In this document: positions 39,594-48,209 of the stretch, one piece after another
How positions within the stretch are numbered: position 1 is the stretch's first letter
How the letters are laid out: the number at the start of each line of letters is the position of its first letter
DNA from: Pseudomonadota bacterium
GTDB taxonomy: Bacteria > Pseudomonadota > Gammaproteobacteria > Acidiferrobacterales > Acidiferrobacteraceae
Direction of reading: 5' to 3'
Assembly (NCBI GenBank): GCA_021841585.1
Contig: JAKBUS010000002.1
Coordinates: 1 to 64,000, forward strand
DNA: 64,000 nucleotides
The notes under the pieces: generated by a model
Databases searched by the model: none
The model's input: the letters and a program-made list of their open reading frames with translations, nothing else
What the model was told of the DNA's origin: nothing
Made by a program: the position numbers and the translations under genes

Positions 39594-39832
39594 GGGGCGC
39601 CCGGCGCGCCACGCGTTATGACGACGTCGTAGACGCAATCCTCGCCACGCGCCACGGCCACCGACTCGTAGATAAAGCCGCGCTCGGCGAGCAGCCCGAA
39701 CAACGGATAGGGCTGGCGGGGCAGACGCACGCGCACCCGCTCCCCAGGGTGCAACGCGGTGGCCGCCTGCAAGGCCACCTGCAGCGGTTCCGGGGGCTCG
39801 AGCTCGCTGGCATCGATAAAATGTTCATTCAT
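39590..39832 (-). CDS. DUF2249 domain protein
   Basis: IDASELEPPEPLQVALQAATALHPGERVRVRLPRQPYPLFGLLAERGFIYES. Confidence 0.85.
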   Translation of the reverse strand: MNEHFIDASELEPPEPLQVALQAATALHPGERVRVRLPRQPYPLFGLLAERGFIYESVAVARGEDCVYDVVITRGAPGAP

Positions 39833-40256
39833 GGCCGACCGGCGCCTCCCTCATGGCCGCAAGCAGGCCGTCGACGCGATCTTGAAGCAACGTGTCGCTC
39901 AACGGATAGAGGACGTTCTCCTCTTTCAAATGGTGTTGCGACACGAGCACCGTCATGGTGTCAAAAAGCGCGTGGCATTCGCCGCCTCGGCCGTCTTGCC
40001 CCGAGGCCAGGAGGTTGCGGATCGCATCGTGCTCCTGGCGCATGACCACGAGCGGCCCCCCGGGCCCGGCGCGTTGCGCGAACTCCGGAAACAGCACCCG
40101 CTCCTCGATCTCCAAATGATGCTCCATGGCCTCGCGAAAGCGCGCGAACGTCGCGGCGCCTTGCGGCGTCCCGCAGGCATTGTCCGCGTCCTCCATGAGC
40201 TGGTCCAGTTCGCGGTGCTGGGCCGCTAAAAAGCCCGACAATCCTCTGCTCGACAC
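39825..40256 (-). CDS. hemerythrin domain-containing protein
   Basis: FLAAQHRELDQLMEDADNA...FREAMEHHLEIEERVLFPEF...VVMRQEHDAIRNLLA...LVSQHHLKEENVLYPLSD shows full H-HxxxE-H-HxxxE pattern. Confidence 0.93.
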   Translation of the reverse strand: MSSRGLSGFLAAQHRELDQLMEDADNACGTPQGAATFARFREAMEHHLEIEERVLFPEFAQRAGPGGPLVVMRQEHDAIRNLLASGQDGRGGECHALFDTMTVLVSQHHLKEENVLYPLSDTLLQDRVDGLLAAMREAPVGHE

Positions 40257-40317
40257 GGCCTGCTCCTTTTTGAAGAATCGATGGATGCCATTTTCAACAG
40301 CTGGTGCCAGAACGCCA

Positions 40318-40331
40318 TTGCCCTAGGTCAA
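40318..40331. promoter_or_regulatory. weak FNR-like site TTGCC-CTAG-GTCAA upstream of hemerythrin/NnrS operon
   Basis: Direct read of TTGCCCTAGGTCAA, 62 bp upstream of the hemerythrin start; left half-site degenerate. Confidence 0.4.
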
Positions 40332-40762
40332 GACCAAGGGAGTAGCCGAACCGCAAGTGCCGCGCGGCGCAGGCCAGGATCTTATGGCGGCGCAAGCGGC
40401 CGTGGTGTGTCATCATGCCTTCCAATCGTGGGGCCCAGAGCGCGTGCACGACACTTGCCATCTTCCTTAAGACCCATGGCCCCATGGCAAGCCGCGGTCA
40501 CAAGGACTGCGGCACGGATTAAGCCGCGGGGAGCGTAAAAGCACCAACCCGAAGGCCGCGGCCATAGGCCGCGAGGGCCTTTCGACTCCGTGACTACCGG
40601 GAGAATCACTATAATCGCAAGCACGCGCGCTCAGGTCGCAGGCGGCTTTCCTTGGGAACCCTTGGGCTGCGGGATCGATTAACGGGGTGTTCGTGCCTCG
40701 AGGGGAGGCTCGGGGCGAGTGAGGCTCGTGTGGAATTTTGCCAAAGTGGAGCACAAACAGTC

Positions 40763-42172
40763 ATGCACGAAATCATTTGCCCGCACTGCGGGAAGGCATT
40801 CAAGATCGATGAGGCCGGATACGCGGACATTCTAAAGCAGGTGCGCGATCGGGAGTTTGAGCAGCAGTTACACGAGCGCCTTGAACTTGCCGAGCAGGAG
40901 AAGCAAAACGCGGTCGAGCTTGCCAAAACCAAGGCCGCCGGCGACTTGCACAAAGCGGCGGCCGCAAAGGATGCCGAGATCCAGGAACTGAAGGCCAGAC
41001 TCGATGCCAACAAAGTGGCGCAAAAGCTCGCCGTGACAGAGGCCCTAAGCGCCGTGGAAAAAGAACGTGACGCGCTCGCGAAGGATCTTGCCCAGGCAAA
41101 GCAGGACCAAAGGGCCGCTTCCGAGCTCGCCGCGGCGAGACTGGCGCACGAATTACAGAAGGCCGCGACCCCCAAGGACGCGGAGATTCAAGGCTTGAAG
41201 GCCAAGCTCGATGCCATCGAGATTGCGCGGACGCTCGCAATCACCGAGGCAGTAACGGGAGTCGAGAAGGAGCGCGACGAACTGAAGGGCCGCCTCGAAC
41301 GGGCGGAGCTCGAGAAGCGGCTTGCGGAAACATCGCTCAAGGACAAGTACGAGACGCAAATCAAGGATCGCGAGGACACCATAGAGCGCCTCCGGGACAT
41401 GAAGGCGCGCCTGTCGACGAAGATGGTGGGAGAGACCCTCGAGCAACACTGCGAGACGGAATTTAACCGCATTCGCGCGACCGCCTTCCCGAAGGCATAT
41501 TTCGAGAAGGACAACGACGCGCGGGGCGGCAGTAAAGGCGACTATATCTTTCGCGACCTGGACGAATCCGGTATCGAGATCGTCTCAATCATGTTTGAGA
41601 TGAAAAACGAGAGCGATCATACCGCGACGAAGAACAAGAACGAGGACTTCCTGAAGGAGCTCGACCGGGATCGCACCGAGAAGGGATGCGAGTATGCCGT
41701 ACTGGTTTCCCTCCTCGAACCCGAAAGCGAGCTATACAACACCGGGATCGTCGACGTGTTTCATCGCTACCCAAAGATGTACGTGGTCCGGCCCCAATTC
41801 TTTATCCCGATCATCACTTTGCTGCGAAATGCCGCGATGAACTCGCTCGCCTACAAGTCGGAACTTGCTGTCGTCAAGGCCCAGAATATCGATATTACGA
41901 ACTTTGAAAACGAGCTCGATACATTCAAGACCGCGTTCGCCAAAAACTATGACCTAGCCTCCAGACGCTTCCAAACCGCGATTGACGAGATCGACAAGTC
42001 AATCGACCACCTGCAGAAAACGAAGGAGGCCTTGCTCGGCACCGACCGAAACCTGCGCCTTGCGAACGATAAGGCGCAGGACGTGACGATCAAGAAACTG
42101 GCCCGCAGCAACCCGACAATGGCGGCCAAGTTCGCCGACCTCAAGGATCCCGGCCCTTCCGATTCTGGTTGA
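40763..42172 (+). CDS. DUF2130 domain-containing protein with long N-terminal coiled coil
   Basis: [47 protein letters not shown]...[44 protein letters not shown]...[30 protein letters not shown]. Confidence 0.88.
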   Translation: MHEIICPHCGKAFKIDEAGYADILKQVRDREFEQQLHERLELAEQEKQNAVELAKTKAAGDLHKAAAAKDAEIQELKARLDANKVAQKLAVTEALSAVEKERDALAKDLAQAKQDQRAASELAAARLAHELQKAATPKDAEIQGLKAKLDAIEIARTLAITEAVTGVEKERDELKGRLERAELEKRLAETSLKDKYETQIKDREDTIERLRDMKARLSTKMVGETLEQHCETEFNRIRATAFPKAYFEKDNDARGGSKGDYIFRDLDESGIEIVSIMFEMKNESDHTATKNKNEDFLKELDRDRTEKGCEYAVLVSLLEPESELYNTGIVDVFHRYPKMYVVRPQFFIPIITLLRNAAMNSLAYKSELAVVKAQNIDITNFENELDTFKTAFAKNYDLASRRFQTAIDEIDKSIDHLQKTKEALLGTDRNLRLANDKAQDVTIKKLARSNPTMAAKFADLKDPGPSDSG

Positions 42173-42654
42173 GCGCCATGGCGCCATACCGTGCAGATGG
42201 CAGGGGGCGGCCTTGGCCTATAGTGCCGACGAAAGGGTTCGCCGCGATAATGGGTCGAGCTTGCTCAATTTTGCGCTCGACGGCGCACTGGGCCCTCGAC
42301 GACCCAAGGGCGAGGCCACGCGGCCTCCTTGCGGGCGCCACCGGTTGGCGAATGGCCAAGGTGCGCATGGGCCCCAGGGCCGCTCGTGGTCAGTCGCGGC
42401 CCTCGGCGCCGATAAGGCGCGGGTCACCGACCGATTTCCCGGCGCCGCCTAGCCGCGCGGCAACGCGTGGGTTAAGGGGGGGCGAGACGTCGGCGGCTGC
42501 CCAGAAAAGGCGTGGTGGCCGACGCCATTGCCGGAAACACGCTGAAAGCGCCGTTTATCGTATCCCAAAAGATATAAACACGCGCCCCAAAGGAGATAAA
42601 CCGTTCCCTGGCTTGCGGGCGGAGAGTAGACTTACGTCCCGTCCATGGCGGACC

Positions 42655-42668
42655 TTGATACTAATCAA
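42655..42668. promoter_or_regulatory. FNR-type palindrome TTGAT-ACTA-ATCAA upstream of the FNR-like gene (autoregulation candidate)
   Basis: Direct read of TTGATACTAATCAA, perfect consensus. Confidence 0.8.
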
Positions 42669-42760
42669 AAGTAGCTTATCCTTATAGACCTTGGCGATTG
42701 CCTTCTGGGCCGGCATGGCCGACCGGAGACGCCTCACCAATAAAGAGGATGACACAACGC

Positions 42761-43495
42761 ATGGCGGTTACGAGCTTCGAGAGCAGCCTGAGACAGCGGT
42801 GTTCGAACTGCAGCCTGCGGGAAATCTGTCTTCCCCTGGGCCTAGACGCCGAAGAGCTCGGAAGACTCGACGAACTCGTAAAACGGCGGCGGCGGGTATT
42901 TGCCGGGCAGCACCTGTTCCGCGCGGGCGACCCCCTGCAGACCTTGGCCGCGGTGCGCACCGGGTTTTTCAAGATCTACGAGGTGAGCGCCGGCGGTCAG
43001 GAGCAGATCACGGCGTTTCCCATGGAAGGCGAGCTCATGGGACTCGACGCCATCAGCGCGGACGTGCATCGTGGCAACGCTTTAGCCCTTGAAGACAGCG
43101 AGGTTTGCGAGATCCCGTTTGTGAAGCTCGAGGGCCTACTGTCCGACCTGCCACGCCTGCAACATCAGTTCCACAAGCTTTTGAGCGGCGCGATCGGAAA
43201 CGACCACGGCCTCATGATGGTGCTTGGGACGATGACCGCCGAACTCAAGGTAGCGGCCTTTCTGCTCAATCTGGCCGATCGCCTGGAGGCCCGCGGTCAA
43301 CCTCGCGCGGTCATCCATCTGCCCATGTCCCGCGAGGAAATCGGCAACTACCTTGGCCTGAAGCTCGAGACGGTAAGCCGCATGTTCTCCAAGCTGCGTG
43401 ACGATGGGCTTATCGTGACCGAGGGCCGCAAAACCGAAATCCGCAACTATACGGCCTTGAGAGACCTCTGCCTTCAGGGGCCCGCGCACGCCTAG
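42761..43495 (+). CDS. fnr: FNR-family transcriptional regulator with N-terminal cysteine cluster
   Basis: SLRQRCSNCSLREICLPLGL (CxxC...C), later Cys in DSEVCEIPF; CRP-fold; HTH MSREEIGNYLGLKLETVSRMFSKLRDDGLI. ORF track start is 42698; 42761 preferred. Confidence 0.93.
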   Translation: MAVTSFESSLRQRCSNCSLREICLPLGLDAEELGRLDELVKRRRRVFAGQHLFRAGDPLQTLAAVRTGFFKIYEVSAGGQEQITAFPMEGELMGLDAISADVHRGNALALEDSEVCEIPFVKLEGLLSDLPRLQHQFHKLLSGAIGNDHGLMMVLGTMTAELKVAAFLLNLADRLEARGQPRAVIHLPMSREEIGNYLGLKLETVSRMFSKLRDDGLIVTEGRKTEIRNYTALRDLCLQGPAHA

Positions 43496-43803
43496 CTTCA
43501 CGGCCCCTTGCGGGCCCTAAGGCCGTCTTGCGCGCACGCCCCTCCTCAGGCGATAGGTGCCCCGCCCGCCCATGCCCTTTCCCTTTGCCGCAGACCCCTC
43601 CAGGACCTCTGTATTTTTCGGCAACCAGTCTGGGGGATTTTGCCGCTTTGCGGACACAATCTCCTAGGCCGCACGTCCGAGCGACCTTAAGTTAGACGGA
43701 CCTTTGGTGGATAACGCGCGGGCGGGCGGGGCCGTATAACGGCACAGCACGGTCGGTATACACGGCGCGCGCAAGATGGTCTACGACAGGAGGTCTTTAT
43801 ACT

Positions 43804-46077
43804 ATGCCATTGAAGGCAAGAATTGCGGGCGCCCTGCTGGCGTGCGCCGTCTTATCCGCCTGCCAAGGAAGCGGAAGCCAGAACAACGCATCGTCCTCAG
43901 GCACGGCCCCGAGTGCCGGGGCCCCGACACCCACCGGTCTTCAGCAGTGCCAGGCGGTGCCCCTACAGCCAGTGGCGACGGCCATTCCCACGAGTCCCAC
44001 CAACGTCCCGGCGAGCGGAACGGTGCAGACCTCGCTCATCCTCGTACCCTCCGGCACCCATAGCCTTGGGTTCTATGTGCGCGATCCGTGGACCGGGGCC
44101 TTGGTGGACCGGGGCTATGTACCCACCGGACAGGGGCCGGACGCCGTGGCGGTGAGCAATGACCAGTATGTATATGTGGCCAATGGCCAGGATGGGACGG
44201 TGTCGGCCTATGCCTGGGACAGCCAGACCGACCGGCTGACCTCCCTGGGGGCGGCGATCTCAAGTGGCCAGACCCCCACCTCGCTTGCGGTGGTGGGCTC
44301 GGACCTCTATGCCCTGAACGCTGGCAATAACACCATCACGGCGTTTGCCATCGGCGCCAATGGGACCTTGACTGTGATCGGCGCCTTGAGCCCCAGCGCC
44401 ACGCTCACCCAGCTTATCGCCGGGTCGGGGGTGCTCTATGGGCTTGCCAGCAATGGCATCACCACCTTCAGCGCCGGCAGTGGGGTGCCCGCCGAGCTCT
44501 CCACCACCGCCCTGAACGGTATCGTCGCCGGGGCCGCCGATGGCGGCGGGGATTTGTATGTGCTCACATCCACGAACGTTGTCGCATTCAACGTAAGCGG
44601 CGGGACGCTTAGCCAACAAGACAGCGTAGCGCTGCCGTCCGGGTTCACCGGAAACGCCCTCTCAGTCGGCACCAACCAGCTGAACGTCGTGGGCCCAGGA
44701 TCCGGGGGCATGGAACTCGTCACGTTCCCGCTCATAGGCGGCGGCATCGCCTGCCCCACCTCGGCGGTGCTCGGCTCAACCGGGCAGGCGACCGGCACGT
44801 TCGTCTCCCCGCTCGGGCATACTATTTACGTGACCAATGCCAGCCGTGATGAGCTTGCGGCCTACAGCGCCACGACCACGGGTAACGGGCCGGCACTCAT
44901 GGCGACCGCGCGCACCCGGCCCACACCGCGTGGGGTCGCGGGGCTGGTGGCCACGGTCGGCATCTCGCCACAGACGCTTTATGTCGTGGAACAGGCTCCG
45001 AGCGAGATCGTCGGTTATTCGGTGGCGGCCAACGGGGCCCTCAGCGGTCCGATTACGTCCCAAGGCGGAGGCAACGGGCCGAGTGCCGGCGCGATCGCCG
45101 CCGATGGCGCGACCTTTTATGCCTCGGACTGGTCAAGCGGCGGCAACGGCACGGTGACCGTCCTTCCCATCGATGGCCAAGGCGATCTTGGCGCTGGGTC
45201 CCAGGTGGCTACCGGCCAAAGCCCCATGGGGATCGTCGCGGATCCCTCGGGCCGCTATCTGTATGTCGCTAATAGCTGTTATCAGAACACCGGCGGCGGT
45301 AATTGTCCTGGGACGATCAGCTCCTATGGCCTGTCGGGCGCAACCCCCATCGCGTTGGGCTCGAGCCCCACGGCCACGAGCGGCCTTTATCCCATGCTGC
45401 TTACCGTCGATCCTACTGGGCAGTATCTTTATGTCGCCCAGTACGCAGCGGGCAATGTCGAGGGCTTCACCATCGACCAGGATACCGGCGCGCTGACATC
45501 GGCCACGACGGCCTTGGCGGGGAGCAATCCCTGGACCGTAATCAGCGGCCCGGCCGGCCGCCACCTCTACGTCACGAACAACCACGCGGACTCCACTACC
45601 AGCATCTCGATCTACCGCATAAATGCGGCCAATGGCAGCCTTACTCCGGCGACGACGCCGACGCTCACGGTGACAGGCGGGAAGCCGCTTGGGCTTGCCA
45701 TTGGCGCGAAGGGGCGCCGGCTGTACGTGGCCACCCAACAGGGGGTGAGCGGGGGCACCAATGGGACGCTCGAGGTCTTTACTCGGACAAACCCGCTTGT
45801 CTCGGGGGTGGGCTGGGACACGACACCGGTCGCGCTCGCAAGCTCGGCACCCTTCACAGATGCCTATGGGCTTGCGATAGCCCCTAACGGCAAGGCCTTG
45901 TATGTGGTCGACAATGTGCCGCCTACCTCGGCCGGCTCCGTGCAACCAGGCAATATCCAGGCGCTATCCATTCCGCCCTTTAGCCAGGCGCGCAATGCCG
46001 CCGCCTATACCTTGCTAGGGGTCACCACAACCGGCGATAGCCCCGTCCAAGCCATACCGGGCGGGGGACTGGACTAA
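43804..46077 (+). CDS. secreted lipoprotein with YVTN/lactonase-type beta-propeller repeats
   Basis: Lipobox AVLSAC; repeats such as AVSNDQYVYVANGQDGTVSAYAWD, GIVADPSGRYLYVANSC, LLTVDPTGQYLYVAQYAAGNVEGFTID, AIAPNGKALYVVDNV. Confidence 0.88.
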   Translation: MPLKARIAGALLACAVLSACQGSGSQNNASSSGTAPSAGAPTPTGLQQCQAVPLQPVATAIPTSPTNVPASGTVQTSLILVPSGTHSLGFYVRDPWTGALVDRGYVPTGQGPDAVAVSNDQYVYVANGQDGTVSAYAWDSQTDRLTSLGAAISSGQTPTSLAVVGSDLYALNAGNNTITAFAIGANGTLTVIGALSPSATLTQLIAGSGVLYGLASNGITTFSAGSGVPAELSTTALNGIVAGAADGGGDLYVLTSTNVVAFNVSGGTLSQQDSVALPSGFTGNALSVGTNQLNVVGPGSGGMELVTFPLIGGGIACPTSAVLGSTGQATGTFVSPLGHTIYVTNASRDELAAYSATTTGNGPALMATARTRPTPRGVAGLVATVGISPQTLYVVEQAPSEIVGYSVAANGALSGPITSQGGGNGPSAGAIAADGATFYASDWSSGGNGTVTVLPIDGQGDLGAGSQVATGQSPMGIVADPSGRYLYVANSCYQNTGGGNCPGTISSYGLSGATPIALGSSPTATSGLYPMLLTVDPTGQYLYVAQYAAGNVEGFTIDQDTGALTSATTALAGSNPWTVISGPAGRHLYVTNNHADSTTSISIYRINAANGSLTPATTPTLTVTGGKPLGLAIGAKGRRLYVATQQGVSGGTNGTLEVFTRTNPLVSGVGWDTTPVALASSAPFTDAYGLAIAPNGKALYVVDNVPPTSAGSVQPGNIQALSIPPFSQARNAAAYTLLGVTTTGDSPVQAIPGGGLD

Positions 46078-46129
46078 AGCTCGGCTCAACCGAAGGCCGC
46101 GGGCCCTCAGGGACACGCGGCCGGGAGTG

Positions 46130-46161
46130 GGCGCGGACCGGGACCCCGGCCGCGCCTTTTT
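46130..46161 (+). terminator. intrinsic terminator after the beta-propeller gene
   Basis: GGCGCGG ACCGGGACCCCGG CCGCGCC TTTTT. Confidence 0.7.
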
Positions 46162-46351
46162 ACCAAAACACGCGAAAAGCCCCGTCATCATTGTGGGCCG
46201 CATGGCCCTTGAAGTGAGTGGTGCAGCACTGCCGCCAGCAGCAGGAACCCGGCGAAGCGCCTGACGGGCAGGCTAATGCCGCCCGTAAACGCCGCAGGAA
46301 TTGTTCGCCTTTCCTCCCGGAGGCGTCCGCAGGCCGAGGCAGGGGCGGATG

Positions 46352-46942
46352 TCAAATGAGCTTACGAGAAGCTTGCGCGGTGGCGGCGCCCATACCACTT
46401 TTTACGTTCATCTTCTCCTCGGGCGGCGGGATCACGGCCGGGACCCCGAGGGAGGCCGCCCACAACTCACGCGCCCAGCCTCGCGAGTGGTAGAAGTGAC
46501 GGTCCTCCTGATCCTCTACCTCATCGTGGGCCTTCTTCAGAATCGCGGCATCGTGGCCCTCCATCTTCTTCGCGACCTCGCCTATCAATTGCCAGTTCAT
46601 ATGATCCTTCAATTCGGCGGTAGTGACGGCCTCCGCGGCCACGATCTCGGCCTGCCCCCGCACCCCCGAACTGAGGGCCATCTGCATCATCTTTACCAGG
46701 GTTTCGGCGAGACTGCGCACGATCTTGCGCCCGCCCGTCTCCTGCTCGGCATTCACGCCGAACTCCGTGCAAATATCCTTCAATATCTGCTCGTGACGGC
46801 GGCTTTCAGTCAGAAACTTCTCCCACTCCTTGCGCAAATCGGCGTTCTGCACACAGCTCAACGCGGTCTCGTAGATTTTCACCCCGCCGCGTTCGGTCTC
46901 GAGCGCCTCACACAATAACTCGTCCACCTTGCTCCGATTCAT
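46352..46942 (-). CDS. ferritin-like / rubrerythrin-like domain protein
   Basis: NRSKVDELLCEALETERGGVKIYETALSC...EWEKFLTESRRHEQILKDICTEFG; helical, E/H spacing like ferritin-like di-iron proteins. Confidence 0.65.
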   Translation of the reverse strand: MNRSKVDELLCEALETERGGVKIYETALSCVQNADLRKEWEKFLTESRRHEQILKDICTEFGVNAEQETGGRKIVRSLAETLVKMMQMALSSGVRGQAEIVAAEAVTTAELKDHMNWQLIGEVAKKMEGHDAAILKKAHDEVEDQEDRHFYHSRGWARELWAASLGVPAVIPPPEEKMNVKSGMGAATAQASRKLI

Positions 46943-47124
46943 AAACACCTCGTCTGTTCACGTTGTCGCCAATCCGGCGAAGGCGCATTATGGGCCCGCG
47001 GCCAGGTGCGAAGATCGGCCGTATGACGGACGACATCCGATATATTTATATATTTGTGGAATATTCGTCGTGCTCATCGGCGCCCGGCTTCCGGACGCGG
47101 CTTTCAGGACTTCAGTGCGGGCGC

Positions 47125-47955
47125 TTACGCGCCGTCTTTGGCGGCAGGCATAAGCGCAAGGCGCTCGGGGTGGGCATAGACCGTCATCCGCCGGTCGCGG
47201 GCATAGCCTATAAGCGACAAGCCATGGCGCTCGGCGGTCTGGACGGCGAGACTGCTCACCCCCGAGATGGCGGCCACCACCGGGACCGCGAACCCCAAGG
47301 CCTTGAGCGCGATCTCGAAACTAAGACGCGACGAGACACCGAGAAAGGTCGCATCGCCGCGCCGCCAGCCGCGCGCCAAGGCCGCGCCGATCACCTTGTC
47401 CACGGCATTGTGGCGCCCGATGTCCTCGCGCACCAAGGTCTCTGTCGCGCTTGCGAGAATGGCGGCGTGGGCGGTCCCGGTGTCGCGATTCAAGACCTGA
47501 TGGCAAACCATGTGATCCATGCGCTCGTGGATGAGGCCTGCCGGCACAACGCGCTCATCGCATAGCGAGGAAAACGCGACGAGCTCCTCGAAACACGGCG
47601 TCCCGCACAGCCCGCACGCGCTCGCCCCGACCACGCAGCGCCGCTTGCGCGCCACCCGCTCGGCGGCGCCGGCGGCGAGCTGGAGGTAGGCGGCATCGCC
47701 CCCCTCCCCGCGCACCCACTCCCAGGCAATGATCTCGTTCAGGTCCTGAAGGACGCCCTCGCCCCACAGGAACCCTCGGACGAAGTCGTCTTGGTCGAGC
47801 GGCGTGATCATCATTACGGCGTAAGGCGCGCCGTTGATCACGAGCGACAGCGCCATCTCTTGCAACACCGGCTCCCGTTGCGCGCGCGGCGGGAGATCGG
47901 AGTTGAGGATGGTGGCCTGCGACCAGCCTATTCCTTCGCTTGCGCCTTGATACAT
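47125..47955 (-). CDS. fdhD: formate dehydrogenase accessory sulfurtransferase FdhD
   Basis: LVINGAPYAVMMITPLDQDDFVRGFLWGEGVL...GASACGLCGTPCFEEL...VREDIGRHNAVDKVIGAAL. Confidence 0.95.
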   Translation of the reverse strand: MYQGASEGIGWSQATILNSDLPPRAQREPVLQEMALSLVINGAPYAVMMITPLDQDDFVRGFLWGEGVLQDLNEIIAWEWVRGEGGDAAYLQLAAGAAERVARKRRCVVGASACGLCGTPCFEELVAFSSLCDERVVPAGLIHERMDHMVCHQVLNRDTGTAHAAILASATETLVREDIGRHNAVDKVIGAALARGWRRGDATFLGVSSRLSFEIALKALGFAVPVVAAISGVSSLAVQTAERHGLSLIGYARDRRMTVYAHPERLALMPAAKDGA

Positions 47956-48209
47956 AGGGCCTCCCCCTTGGGGCTCAGGGTCAAAAGCATGCGCCCGCGT
48001 TGCTCATGACGCTGCACGAAACCAAGCCCGCCCAGATCCCCATCCTCGCAGAGCAGGAGTAGCAAGCGCTCCATCTGGCTCTGGCGCAGGCCGAGACGTT
48101 TGGCGGCAGCCGCCATGCCGATACGGCGTCTGGCGCACAACATCTGCATCAGCGCGATCACGAGTTCCTCGGTGTCCGGCGCCGCGCTCGGATCGCTGGC
48201 CTCAGGCAT
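47928..48209 (-). CDS. small winged-helix-like protein in fdh operon
   Basis: EELVIALMQMLCARRRIGMAAAAKRLGLRQSQMERLLLLLCEDGDLGGLGFVQRHEQRGRMLLTLSPKGEAL; overlaps both neighbours. Confidence 0.6.
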   Translation of the reverse strand: MPEASDPSAAPDTEELVIALMQMLCARRRIGMAAAAKRLGLRQSQMERLLLLLCEDGDLGGLGFVQRHEQRGRMLLTLSPKGEALCIKAQAKE

